Positions 27,284 through 36,068 of a stretch of DNA of 64,000 nucleotides are shown here, piece by piece. The position numbers and the translations under genes were made by a program. The stretch comes from Natronospira bacteriovora (GTDB lineage Bacteria > Pseudomonadota > Gammaproteobacteria > Natronospirales > Natronospiraceae), in NCBI RefSeq assembly GCF_030848495.1, contig NZ_JAVDDT010000004.1, forward strand, positions 243,152-307,151. Direction: 5' to 3'. The notes beneath the pieces are model-generated. The model saw only the letters and a list, made by a program, of their open reading frames with translations. It ran no database searches and was not told where the DNA came from. Positions within the stretch are counted from its first letter, which is position 1. The number at the start of each line of letters is the position of its first letter.

Positions 27284-28237
27284 ATGGCTCAAGCTCCAAT
27301 CCACGTTCACCTCGGCGCCCACAAGACGGCGACGACCTACATGCAGTCTCGGCTTCGGGCCAACAGGAAAATCCTCGCAGAGAAAGGTATTGCCTTTGCC
27401 GATGCTTGGGCGAAGGATGAGAGAGCTAAAAAGTTGCGTAGCAGTGTTGCCAAGACGCTGTGGCGGAAGAATGTCACCGACGTAGCCCGGAGAGGCTTGA
27501 TCAGCGACTTGCGGGGCTTAGTGAGTGCAGCGGAGAGCCGCTGCACAAGTGGGGCAAGCGGTCCGACAATCTTTTCATACGAAAACATTCTTGGCTCTTA
27601 TAATCTGGCAGTGACGGAGGGGCTTTACGAACGTTGTGGGGAGGTTGTCGATCTCATGTCCGAGGCGTTTGAGGGCAGGGAGGTTCGTTATTTCTTCTGC
27701 TTCCGATCCTTCGATCGCTTTGTTGAGTCGTGTTACCTCCAGTGTCTCTATACACAGAAGGAAAGCCGCTCATTCGATGCGTTCTTCGGCGATATCAATC
27801 TCTCAAGCCTGAGCTGGGCTCGCATGATTAAAAGGCTCGCCGATCGTGCGGGGAGTGACCAGCTGTTTCTGTGGGCCTATGAGGATTGGTCGAGCTGTGA
27901 GTTGGACGTATGGAAGGCTTTAATGGAAGTGTCTAATCCGGTTCAACTGCTTGAAGCGCCAGCGGTGGCCAGCAACCCGTCTCTCTCGGCTGAAGGCGTC
28001 GAGTGCATGCGCGTTATCAATCAATTCGCTCATGCGAAGACGGCCAAGGTACTGAGGACGCAAGTCAAACGCGAGATGGCGCCACAAAAGGGATATGCGC
28101 GCGCCAGTTTCGTCGATGATGAAGCACGACGCGATCTCAAGCGGCGATACGCCGAGGATTGCGACGTGATTCACAACAAATGGAGTCGTCGCCTGTTTTC
28201 AGGCGGACTTAAATTGGAAAAGACAGGCGGGACATGA
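27284..28237 (+). CDS. Sulfotransferase-like protein (PAPS-type P-loop)
   Basis: 317 residues starting MAQAPIHVHLGAHKTATTYMQ; HLGAHKTATT (9-18) is the 5'-phosphosulfate-binding P-loop style motif of bacterial sulfotransferases. FSYENILGSY (about 90) and an FCFRSFDRFVESCYLQ segment (about 130-145), where 3'-phosphate-binding residues are expected, follow. It probably transfers sulfate from PAPS to a sugar hydroxyl of the exported glycan. GC is distinctly lower than ugd or wecA, suggesting transfer as part of the polysaccharide cassette. The upstream TTG at 27275 is an alternative start. The acceptor is unknown, and a glycan-binding role without catalysis cannot be excluded. Confidence 0.65.
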   Translation: MAQAPIHVHLGAHKTATTYMQSRLRANRKILAEKGIAFADAWAKDERAKKLRSSVAKTLWRKNVTDVARRGLISDLRGLVSAAESRCTSGASGPTIFSYENILGSYNLAVTEGLYERCGEVVDLMSEAFEGREVRYFFCFRSFDRFVESCYLQCLYTQKESRSFDAFFGDINLSSLSWARMIKRLADRAGSDQLFLWAYEDWSSCELDVWKALMEVSNPVQLLEAPAVASNPSLSAEGVECMRVINQFAHAKTAKVLRTQVKREMAPQKGYARASFVDDEARRDLKRRYAEDCDVIHNKWSRRLFSGGLKLEKTGGT

Positions 28238-28238
28238 A

Positions 28239-30083
28239 TTGAGCCATCCTGATGTGGAAAAAGGGCAACCTGGCAGTAGGGTGCAGCGCTTGGTACGTGC
28301 TATTGCACAGACGCGCGCCTTTTCTGCGGTGCTTGCGTGGTTTTTCCTGGATGTATTCCGGACGTTCCGGCGCTGGGTGATTTTTTCCTTTCTCAGTCTT
28401 GGTGTCGGCCTGGGTTTCAGCGCTCTGGCCCTGGCGTTGGTCATCGGCTATGCGAATGCTCTGGAGAAACGCGAACTGATCGAGTTTGGTGAACTCGCCA
28501 TTGATCCCTGGAGTCAGGGAACTCTCCTGGTGGCGGCCAGTCTTGGCCTTCTCCTGTTCCTCTCCGGTTTCACCTTGATCTACATCGCTCGTCGAAACTT
28601 TGTATCAATTGCCTGTGCTTATCAGGCTTTCTCCATTCGCAGGGTCTCCTGGATCGAGGGTGGCCGCCCGCCTTCTCCCGACGCCTTTATGTCTCTGCCT
28701 CGTCTCTATCGTTCCCTGGCCAGTTTACAGGCCAGGGACTCGCGCCAGATCGTTCTTGCAGTTCGCCGACTTTTTGATGGCGTTGTGCCTGTGTTGATCA
28801 TTCTGGCGGCGACCGCCGTCCTGTTCTGGTTGCACCTGCCCGCAACGCTGATGGTGGTGGTGACGGTCATTCTTGCAGCTCGGTTTTATTATGCAGCCAA
28901 CCTTTCAGCCGTAAAGGCTTCTCGTCGTCTGGAGCGCGTCTCTCCCGAAGCTTCTGCAGCTTCCCGTCAGCGTACCCGAACCGTGTCCCGGGATTCCGGC
29001 GTCGCAAGCGACAACCGCCGCCTGGTGGAGAATGATCAGGTATTTGCCGACAAAATAAACGCGATGACCGCCGCATTCCGGGAGCGCTTTTCCGCCGTAG
29101 TGCGTGCCGAATACATCAGCCATGTCCTGCTTGCCATAGGCCTGAGTGCGCTGATTGTGATATTGGGTGGCGATGTGCTTAGGGGCGAGTCAACTTGGAC
29201 TCTGATGATTGCCTACATCTTTGTCTTGCGCATTGCCATGGCCGGCCTTCGGCAGCTGTCCACCACCATCACGACAATTTCACGTTTTTATCCAGGGATG
29301 CAGCGCTATTATCGCTTCATGCGTGAATCGGAGCTTAATCGGGGGCGATCACCGTATTGGAGTAAGCGCCGCCTATCTGTCGGAGCCCCTGCTTTAACGG
29401 AGAAAGGTCGCAAGCGAATTGTTTTGAGCGCAGGCCTGAAGGTTGCTCTCATCTCACCTGTTCCTCCTGTGCCAGCCGCGCGAGCCTATTTTTCAAGGTT
29501 GTTTCGTGCCGACCGTGCCGCAGGTGGCGGCGACCCGGTCTCTTTGGGTGTGCTGCCACGTCATTCAATTCCCGAGCGCGTGGTGTCCTTTAGGGAAATG
29601 GTGGGTATCCCGGTGGATCTCGAGACATTGGCCTCTGCTGGGGCCCTGAAAGAAGATCTGGCGGTGTTGGCAACACAAGCCGGTACTGACCTGAGTCGGC
29701 CGATTTTACCGGCCCAATGGGAGAGCCTGGGTGAGGCCTGCCTCAATCGCCTGGCATTTGTTGCTCTGCTTGTTCAGCCATCGGCCTGCATGGTTATACA
29801 CGCTGGTTTGTTGAGAGACGAGTGGGTCCGAGATCGTCTCGAACAGTCAAAATGGCAGGACAGGCTTATCGTGATCTGGTATCGAAAGCTGCTATCTTCA
29901 CCGCCGCGTCTTTCGCTTGATCAATGGCTTGTCGGCGCAGCGGATTGTTCCATTATTGCGGTTGGTTCCTACAATTGGCTCCGAGTCAAGCAGCCAGACT
30001 GGCAGGCTCGACAACGCGATATTGCCGAACAACTTCGTGTCGGAAATCGACTGTATATCGGTGAAAGTCAGGATGAAGCATAG
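28239..30083 (+). CDS. Degenerate ABC-exporter-like membrane protein lacking a functional Walker A
   Basis: 614 residues, TTG start (GTG at 28254 is an alternative) one base after the previous stop. The N-terminal half has about six hydrophobic spans in the spacing of a type I ABC exporter (about 48-72, 86-110, 185-220 as two, 290-308, 315-335), and Phe/Arg-rich elements typical of coupling helices. The C-terminal half follows the layout of a nucleotide-binding domain, but the P-loop position reads KVALISPVPPVPAARAYFSRLFR with no GxxGxGKS. The Walker B-like strand SACMVIHAGLLRD lacks the Asp-Glu pair. It may act as a scaffold, a glycan-binding regulator or half of a heterodimer. Not recognised as a named family. 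Confidence 0.6.
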   Translation: MSHPDVEKGQPGSRVQRLVRAIAQTRAFSAVLAWFFLDVFRTFRRWVIFSFLSLGVGLGFSALALALVIGYANALEKRELIEFGELAIDPWSQGTLLVAASLGLLLFLSGFTLIYIARRNFVSIACAYQAFSIRRVSWIEGGRPPSPDAFMSLPRLYRSLASLQARDSRQIVLAVRRLFDGVVPVLIILAATAVLFWLHLPATLMVVVTVILAARFYYAANLSAVKASRRLERVSPEASAASRQRTRTVSRDSGVASDNRRLVENDQVFADKINAMTAAFRERFSAVVRAEYISHVLLAIGLSALIVILGGDVLRGESTWTLMIAYIFVLRIAMAGLRQLSTTITTISRFYPGMQRYYRFMRESELNRGRSPYWSKRRLSVGAPALTEKGRKRIVLSAGLKVALISPVPPVPAARAYFSRLFRADRAAGGGDPVSLGVLPRHSIPERVVSFREMVGIPVDLETLASAGALKEDLAVLATQAGTDLSRPILPAQWESLGEACLNRLAFVALLVQPSACMVIHAGLLRDEWVRDRLEQSKWQDRLIVIWYRKLLSSPPRLSLDQWLVGAADCSIIAVGSYNWLRVKQPDWQARQRDIAEQLRVGNRLYIGESQDEA

Positions 30084-30107
30084 CGAATCTAAAGCAGGGA
30101 GGGATTC

Positions 30108-31721
30108 ATGCCATTGACTCTTGATCGCTTGCGACCACGCCACATTTATAAAAGGTTGAGAAAAGGGGCGGCGTCCATACTCAAGCGGCATTGGCCCGAC
30201 CTGGCTCGACAATTGCTCATGAGGCGTGTCTTTGGGGCGGATTGGGTCGATGACGCACGTGCCGACATTCGCGGGCATCATCAATATATGTGGGAAAGTG
30301 CCAGGACATTGCTGGATGAGACGGGTGTTGAATTTGTTTCTACCGGTGAGGAAGGCGAGTATCGTTTTTTTGTGTTTTTATCGGACACCGAGGGTGATGC
30401 GCGCACGCTGATCCAGCGTCTTCTCGATGACGAATATCGAATGCAGATCCATTTTTGCAATGGTCTGCGGCCACGAAAAATCTACACTCGCCGAGACGCT
30501 GCCCGTCTGAAGAAGGAGCTCGCAAACCAGCGAGTGCCGTTGGCCGAGGTTTCCCACATCAAGTTCACTCGTTGCTGGATTCCGGGGCTGAATTACAAGA
30601 TGCAGGGTTGGTCGAGCGCGATGCGGATCGATTTTTATCAGTGGGATTCCGAGGTCGGGATCTGGGAATCGGTAGGCTCCCGGTTCGTGCCAAGACGGGT
30701 CGATGCAAGCTTGCGAGATGTTGGTACCGGCTTGAGTCTCGTCGACTGGATGGGCCGCGCTGTCAATCGGGTGCATTTTCCGGTTGACGTCGTCTATACC
30801 TGGGTCGATGGTAATGACCCGGATTGGCAACGTCGGAAGGCGGCTCGAGAGGGTCGACATGACGAGTTGCATCAACGAGCCAATAATGCCTCGCGATATC
30901 ATAATCGTGACGAATTGAAGTACTCGTTGCGGTCATTGTATTACCATGCCCCATGGATTCGTCATATCTATATCGTCACGGATCAGCAGGTGCCGGAGTG
31001 GTTGGATCCTTCGCTCTCCGGGAAAATTTCAATTGTTGATCATTCGGAGCTGTTTCCCGACCCCGATGATCTGCCAACCTTTAATAGTCATGCCATTGAG
31101 TCCGTTCTCGCTCGAATTCCAGGTTTGTCCACGCATTTTCTGTACGTGAATGACGATGTGTTCATGTCCGGAGCGGTTCGGCCCGAGGCTTTTTTTGAAA
31201 GTAGCGGAATTGCGCGGACTTTCCTTAGCAACGCTTGGTCACCCTTTTGTGGTGTCGATGATTCAGACCGGGCCTCTGAATGGGGGGCGCTAAATGCCTC
31301 GCGCTTGCTGAACAAATCCCATGATGCCGTTATTCATCACAAGACGAAACATACGCCAATCCCTCTTCGAAAGGATTTGATGAAGTCGCTGGAAGAGGAG
31401 TATGCCGAAGACTTTTCCGCTCTCCGCTCGCGACCGTTTCGAACGCCACACGATTTGGCCCCGGTCACCAGCTTGCATATGAGCTTCGGGCTGGCGAGAG
31501 GTTACGTTGTTACGGGAAACATCAACTATGCCTATGTGGATATAGCCTCGAATGACCTTGACAAGAAGTTAAGGCGAATCAAGCGCTCGCCTCATTCCAT
31601 GGTTTTTTGCCTGAATGACACCGAAGTCGACGAAGACGATTTTGACTGGGATGCCCAGGAGGTGGTTCTGCGGCGATTCCTCGAGGAAATGTACCCCTAC
31701 AAGGGCCCGTGGGAGCGTTAA
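30108..31721 (+). CDS. Stealth-family hexose-1-phosphate transferase
   Basis: 537 residues. Stealth conserved regions are clear: CR1 VDVVYTWVDGNDPDWQRRK (about 226-244), CR2 RDELKYSLRSLYYHAPWIRHIYIVTDQQVP followed by LPTFNSHAIES and FLYVNDDVF, CR3 SLHMSFGLARGYVVTG, and CR4 near SMVFCLNDTEVDEDDFD. These proteins transfer sugar-1-phosphate to build phosphodiester-linked polysaccharides, as in several capsules. A variable N-terminal region of about 220 residues precedes CR1. It implies that the glycan made here contains phosphodiester linkages. An AGGGAGG site precedes the ATG. It is one of three predicted phospho-transferases in the locus. Confidence 0.88.
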   Translation: MPLTLDRLRPRHIYKRLRKGAASILKRHWPDLARQLLMRRVFGADWVDDARADIRGHHQYMWESARTLLDETGVEFVSTGEEGEYRFFVFLSDTEGDARTLIQRLLDDEYRMQIHFCNGLRPRKIYTRRDAARLKKELANQRVPLAEVSHIKFTRCWIPGLNYKMQGWSSAMRIDFYQWDSEVGIWESVGSRFVPRRVDASLRDVGTGLSLVDWMGRAVNRVHFPVDVVYTWVDGNDPDWQRRKAAREGRHDELHQRANNASRYHNRDELKYSLRSLYYHAPWIRHIYIVTDQQVPEWLDPSLSGKISIVDHSELFPDPDDLPTFNSHAIESVLARIPGLSTHFLYVNDDVFMSGAVRPEAFFESSGIARTFLSNAWSPFCGVDDSDRASEWGALNASRLLNKSHDAVIHHKTKHTPIPLRKDLMKSLEEEYAEDFSALRSRPFRTPHDLAPVTSLHMSFGLARGYVVTGNINYAYVDIASNDLDKKLRRIKRSPHSMVFCLNDTEVDEDDFDWDAQEVVLRRFLEEMYPYKGPWER

Positions 31722-33383
31722 TTGTCAATGTCAATAGACAATAGAGGGTTCGAGGTTTGCGTCGGTTCATCCGGAATGGTTGCGCGTCGCGTGATCATGT
31801 GGCGATGTCGACGTGACCTTGGACATGCGGTTTTGTATCTGGATAACCCTCCTGAATCCCTGTCTCGCCTGTCTGCCGCGCTCTGCCTGTTCGGGCGGCT
31901 TCAGCGAGTGGCCCAGTTGGCAAAGCGCCTGGCTCGTGAACTCGAGTCCATCGAGGAACGTTTTGAGGGTCATGCGAGGGATGCGCGGAAGCGCGCCGTC
32001 ATGCTCGCGCGCATGATTGAAGTAGCGGCGGCGCCCGAGTCACCGTCAGCACTGGTTGCGCTGGGCCTTGCCCTGGAGCGTTGCGGTTACCGCGGGCGGG
32101 CTGAGAGGGTTTTCTCGGCCGCGGTAGCCAGTGACACAGCTGGCGGGGAGGAGCGACTGACTGCGCGGCGTCGATTGGCGTCACTTGCCTGGCGACGTGG
32201 CGGCAGCGATGAAGCAATTCGCCTTCTATCCAGTTGTGGTCGACCACGTGATCGCCGTGTCCGTAGTAGCATCATCTCGCAGCTCTCCGTGCGTCACGGC
32301 TTTCTTTTGCTTAATGCAGGGTCTCGTGAGAGCGGGCTTCGTCTGATTGAAGGAGGTGTGATCGGTGATGGGCTTGACGTGAATGCCGCCTCGCGGGTCG
32401 CGACACTTTATGCCCTTCTGAGCCAAGACGATGGTGCACAGGCGACCTTGTCAGCCTTGAAAGGCGCTGGGGAAAACCGTCAGAGAAGTGGCAACGAGGA
32501 ACCGGCAGGGGTGCATCCAGTGGTTCTGGCCGGGTTTGGCTGGAGTGGCTCCGGTGCCGTCTTCGACTTTCTCCGTGGATTCGATGGGGTTGCTGATCCT
32601 CTGAAGGGTGCAGAGATAGGTCTGTGGTCTGGGCAAGGTGGCCTGCTGGATCTGTACGAAACGGCGATCCGTGGTGAGTCATTGGAGATTCCCTTGAGGC
32701 GTTTTGTCGCCCATTACTGCTTTGGTCATCCGCACCCGGGGCGCGCATTGAAAGGAAAGAATGCCGGTGGCCTTTACCGGTTTCTTGCTGAGGGACAGCG
32801 CGAGCAGCTGATTGGGGTTCTTGAGCGCTTTTTGACCGATTTGCTCACGAGTGGTAGCGACACGGAAAAACTGATTGTCTGTTTCCAGCGGTTTTCTGGT
32901 GATGTGCTTACCCTTTTGTGTGGTGGAAGTAGCTACTGTCTGATGGGGAATTGCATTCCCGCTGAGCGCATCGAAGCCGTTCAGCTTTTGCCGGCAGCCT
33001 CGGTGGTCGTTTGCTGGCGCGACCCGCGGGATGCCTATGTGTCAAAAAAGATGGTATTTCCGGAAAGTCCACTGACCCCATCCGGCTGGAGGGATCAACT
33101 CGATAGCCGAATTCAGCCTTATCTGGCTGGCAAGAAGAAGGTCGAATCGGCTGTCTCATTTTGGCGGGATATCTGGTTTGAGGAATTTGTTACGGATCCG
33201 GTATTGAGAAATGAGATCGCGTCAGGTGTTGGTTTGCAGTCACACAGGGATCGCAGTACTTTCGACCCTTCCCTGTCGGCTCGCAATATCGGGATTCATG
33301 TCAATGCCGGTCTCCCTGATCGTCAGGGGTGGGATGAGTTGTTGGGCATTATCCGTCAGCGCAAGCAGCAGGCCAGTGAATGA
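31722..33383 (+). CDS. Two-domain protein: helical-repeat N-terminus plus sulfotransferase-like C-terminus
   Basis: 553 residues; starts TTG 31722 or ATG 31728, immediately after the Stealth gene. Residues about 90-250 are Ala/Leu/Arg-rich paired helices resembling TPRs (ALVALGLALERCGYRGRAERVFSAAV). From about 268 a new domain begins with VVLAGFGWSGSGAVFDFLRGF, a P-loop-like strand-loop-helix, and VVVCWRDPRDAYVSKKM near 430 matches the 3'-phosphate-binding RDPRD-x-YVS motif of sulfotransferases. Probable PAPS-dependent glycan sulfotransferase, the second in the locus. The fold call rests on two motifs; function is inferred. Confidence 0.6.
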   Translation: MSMSIDNRGFEVCVGSSGMVARRVIMWRCRRDLGHAVLYLDNPPESLSRLSAALCLFGRLQRVAQLAKRLARELESIEERFEGHARDARKRAVMLARMIEVAAAPESPSALVALGLALERCGYRGRAERVFSAAVASDTAGGEERLTARRRLASLAWRRGGSDEAIRLLSSCGRPRDRRVRSSIISQLSVRHGFLLLNAGSRESGLRLIEGGVIGDGLDVNAASRVATLYALLSQDDGAQATLSALKGAGENRQRSGNEEPAGVHPVVLAGFGWSGSGAVFDFLRGFDGVADPLKGAEIGLWSGQGGLLDLYETAIRGESLEIPLRRFVAHYCFGHPHPGRALKGKNAGGLYRFLAEGQREQLIGVLERFLTDLLTSGSDTEKLIVCFQRFSGDVLTLLCGGSSYCLMGNCIPAERIEAVQLLPAASVVVCWRDPRDAYVSKKMVFPESPLTPSGWRDQLDSRIQPYLAGKKKVESAVSFWRDIWFEEFVTDPVLRNEIASGVGLQSHRDRSTFDPSLSARNIGIHVNAGLPDRQGWDELLGIIRQRKQQASE

Positions 33384-33404
33384 ATAGTGCAGGGGTCGCA
33401 TGAG

Positions 33405-34304
33405 ATGTCGATAGGATGGAAAGAAGAAGTGTTGGTGGGGCAGAAGGAGAGGGAGGTGCTTTCACCCTTCCTGCAATTGGCGGATGCTCTTTCGCATGTT
33501 GATGCGCCTTGCTGGCTGGATTCCGGATCTTTGCTGGGTCTGGTTCGGGAAGGCGGCGAAATTGAGTGGGACAGTGACATCGATCTAGGTCTGTGGGCGT
33601 CTGATCGGCCGAACATGGAGGCCGCATTTGACGCGCTCCATGATATGGGTTTTCGGGTTCACACCCGTCGTTACCGGGGTGAAGCTTACGGATATACCCT
33701 CAAAAAGCGTGGTTCCGGCCTGAAGCCGATCCATATTCATGTCTATTTTCGGGATGGTCGTATCGCCTGGTCGCCGCAGACGGTGGTTTATCATGCGCCG
33801 CCTTCTCGGCAGGATGATGAGGTCTGGGGCACTGCAGGGCCTGTACGCTGGATTCTGTCGACTGTTCAGGCCAAGAAGCAAGGTGTAGCGAATTCAGTAA
33901 TCGGCCGTGCCTTGCGCAAGTTATGGTGGCGGCCGCTCTGGGGTGCTTTTGTGCTCGTTCGCAATCGTCTGCAGCGGCACGTCTGGTCAGCGTTGTGGCC
34001 CTTCAACACCATGTACCGAACGTTTACCTGGATCGTGCCGGCGGCCTATTTTCTGGAGCTTGATGAATTTGATCTGGGGCCGGCAAGTATCAAGATTCCG
34101 AGTGATGTGGAAGCCTATCTTCAACAGCGCTACGGCGATTGGCGCGTGCCGGTGAGAGACTGGTGTTATTGGCAGGATGATGGCTGTATAGATGCACGGG
34201 TGCCGGAAGAGGCGCTGGCTCGCCGTGGGCTATCATTTCAACGCAGCATCGAACAGGCTGGAGACGCCGACCCAGAGGCTGGCCAGGTGGGACGAACGAA
34301 TTGA
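33405..34304 (+). CDS. LicD-like phosphotransferase 1
   Basis: 299 residues of the LicD/fukutin-related nucleotidyltransferase-fold family. The signature CWLDSGSLLGLVREGGEIEWDSDIDLGL (residues 36-63) contains the metal-binding DSDID at 56-60. LicD proteins transfer phosphocholine from CDP-choline to cell-surface sugars; no choline genes are nearby, but a CTP-dependent phosphonate pathway is, 2 kb downstream. Transfer of a CMP-activated phosphonate to glycan is therefore a reasonable hypothesis. ATG 33405 is chosen over GTG 33387 because a GGGG lies upstream. Its TGA overlaps the TTG start of the second LicD-like gene. Confidence 0.78.
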   Translation: MSIGWKEEVLVGQKEREVLSPFLQLADALSHVDAPCWLDSGSLLGLVREGGEIEWDSDIDLGLWASDRPNMEAAFDALHDMGFRVHTRRYRGEAYGYTLKKRGSGLKPIHIHVYFRDGRIAWSPQTVVYHAPPSRQDDEVWGTAGPVRWILSTVQAKKQGVANSVIGRALRKLWWRPLWGAFVLVRNRLQRHVWSALWPFNTMYRTFTWIVPAAYFLELDEFDLGPASIKIPSDVEAYLQQRYGDWRVPVRDWCYWQDDGCIDARVPEEALARRGLSFQRSIEQAGDADPEAGQVGRTN

Positions 34305-35044
34305 GTAGCACCCAGGGGCTGAATATGCCTGCACGTATTGAAGATCCGGAGATGCTCAGGGTCCTTGAGTGGGTTTCGGCGATTGCCAGGGCGTCCGGTC
34401 AACCGCTGATGCTGGATAGTGGTACCTTGCTTGGGGTGCAGAGAGACGGTGAACTGATTGCTTCGGATGACGATGTGGACCTTGCAGCGCCGGACGGCTG
34501 TCAGGAGACGATTGGCAAGGCGTTGTCAGGGCATGGGGAGCTCAAGGTCTGGCGCTATGGTCGTCGCATCTACAAGTATCAGCTGAAGGGAGTTGGTCTG
34601 CCCGGTGAGCGGATGGTCGAGATCAAGTTTTTCCGCCCTCACGGGGAGGACTGGTTCTGCCCCTCCATTTCATCACGCTTCATGCCCGACGGCGAAGCGC
34701 AGGCACGCTCGGCTAATCCCACAAACCGGCGCCAGTCAGTCATATTGCCATTCATCAAGCGCTGGCTTCGGGGCTGTACAGATTTTCTGTATGCCCTGGA
34801 TTGTTCGCGCCCGCCGTCCAGCTGGTTTTTACGTGCCAATTCCTGGGTGATTCCGGGGGCTTATTTTGAACAGCTGCGTCCGCTGTCTGATGCGTTCCCG
34901 GATTGCATGGTGCCCGTGGACTGGCAGGGTTATCTGGCGTTTCGCTATGGTGAGTGGAAGCGGCCAGCGGCCCGCTGGAATTACAAGCGGGATGATGGTG
35001 GTTATCGCCTGATTCAGCCGCGTTCCTTCTCGGATCGTTCATGA
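34301..35044 (+). CDS. LicD-like phosphotransferase 2
   Basis: 247 residues, paralogous to the preceding protein: LMLDSGTLLGVQRDGELIASDDDVDLA (37-62) with DDDVD at 56-60, the same residue numbers as in its neighbour. The C-terminal third in both ends with a VIPGAYFEQL or VPAAYFLELD motif and an AYLQQRYGDWRVP or GYLAFRYGEWKRP motif, which is LicD-typical. The TTG start overlaps the previous TGA (ATG 34325 is an alternative). Tandem LicD proteins may modify two positions or two sugars. The activated donor is not shown by the sequence; phosphonate-CMP or CDP-alcohol are options. Confidence 0.75.
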   Translation: MSSTQGLNMPARIEDPEMLRVLEWVSAIARASGQPLMLDSGTLLGVQRDGELIASDDDVDLAAPDGCQETIGKALSGHGELKVWRYGRRIYKYQLKGVGLPGERMVEIKFFRPHGEDWFCPSISSRFMPDGEAQARSANPTNRRQSVILPFIKRWLRGCTDFLYALDCSRPPSSWFLRANSWVIPGAYFEQLRPLSDAFPDCMVPVDWQGYLAFRYGEWKRPAARWNYKRDDGGYRLIQPRSFSDRS

Positions 35045-35075
35045 CGATGCCCGTGTTCCTGCGCCGAGCTCAGCC

Positions 35076-35834
35076 ATGAAAACCAGTCCCCTGATTTCTG
35101 TCGTCATGCCCGTGCGCAATGCTGCGCCGTACCTGGAGCAGTCGGTTTCCTCCGTGTTGGAACAATCGCTGTCTGACCTGGAAATGCTGGTGGTAGACGA
35201 CGGTTCAAGTGACGGATCCCGGGCGATCCTGTCGGAGCTGGCAGCCGGGGACGAGCGAATCCGTTGCCTGGACAGCGGCGGCGTGGCCCAGGCCGCCGTG
35301 GCTCGAAACACCGGCCTGGCCGCGATGCGGGGTCGTTACGTCGCCTTCATTGACGCGGACGATTTCTGGTTGCCCGGGAAGCTGGAGCGCCAGCTCGAGC
35401 TCATGGAGCGGCAAGGGGCGTGGTTCAGTTTCACCGCCTACGAAAAAGTGGATGAGCATGGTCGCCGGGCGGGCCGCCAGGTGCGGGTGCCGGATAGCGT
35501 GGATCATGAGCGCTTGCTTGGCGGCTGTGTCATCGGCTGTTCCACGGTGGTGATCGACACCCAACAGACGGGCACGTTCCAGATGCCGGTGTACCGGCGT
35601 GGACAGGACTATGCCTGCTGGCTGCGCCTGCTGAGGAATCATGGTGAGGCGCGCGGCCTCGACGAAGTGCTCGCCTGCTACCGGGAGCATCGAGGCTCGC
35701 TTTCCTTCAACAAGCTGGCGAAGGCGGCGGCCAATTGGCGCATATTTCGTGACCAGGAGGAGCTGGGTATCCTCCGGGCCATGCACTGCATGGCCCGTTA
35801 CGCGGCGCATGGCGTCAGAAAGCGTCTGATCTAG
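35076..35834 (+). CDS. Family 2 glycosyltransferase
   Basis: 252-residue GT-A glycosyltransferase. The N-terminal PLISVVMPVRNAAPYLEQSV, VVDDGSSDGS (about 47-56) and metal-binding DADDFW (about 93-98) are classic GT2 elements. AGRQV, the GGCVIGCSTVVID strand and the QDYACWLRLL acceptor-side motif follow. No transmembrane helices. It adds a sugar, from an unknown donor, to the lipid-linked or growing glycan on the cytoplasmic side. It closes the decoration block; 234 bp separate it from the phosphonate genes. Confidence 0.88.
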   Translation: MKTSPLISVVMPVRNAAPYLEQSVSSVLEQSLSDLEMLVVDDGSSDGSRAILSELAAGDERIRCLDSGGVAQAAVARNTGLAAMRGRYVAFIDADDFWLPGKLERQLELMERQGAWFSFTAYEKVDEHGRRAGRQVRVPDSVDHERLLGGCVIGCSTVVIDTQQTGTFQMPVYRRGQDYACWLRLLRNHGEARGLDEVLACYREHRGSLSFNKLAKAAANWRIFRDQEELGILRAMHCMARYAAHGVRKRLI

Positions 35835-36068
35835 GGAAGCTCTGGTGTCAGTCGTTTTCGTGGGCGGCGGTGGGACGATTGGAGCCGATTTGCCCGCCTA
35901 ACCCTGCCCGGAAAAAGGTGTGCCCCTCGTTTCTGCCGCTGTCCGGTGTAAAATAGGTCGTTTTTCCGGGTAGATGGCCATATTTTGCTGCCAGCCAGCG
36001 GTGTTCGGCCCGGATGACACTAGGGATGGCCGGGTTCGTCCCGGTAACCGGGGATCATTGGAGTGATT

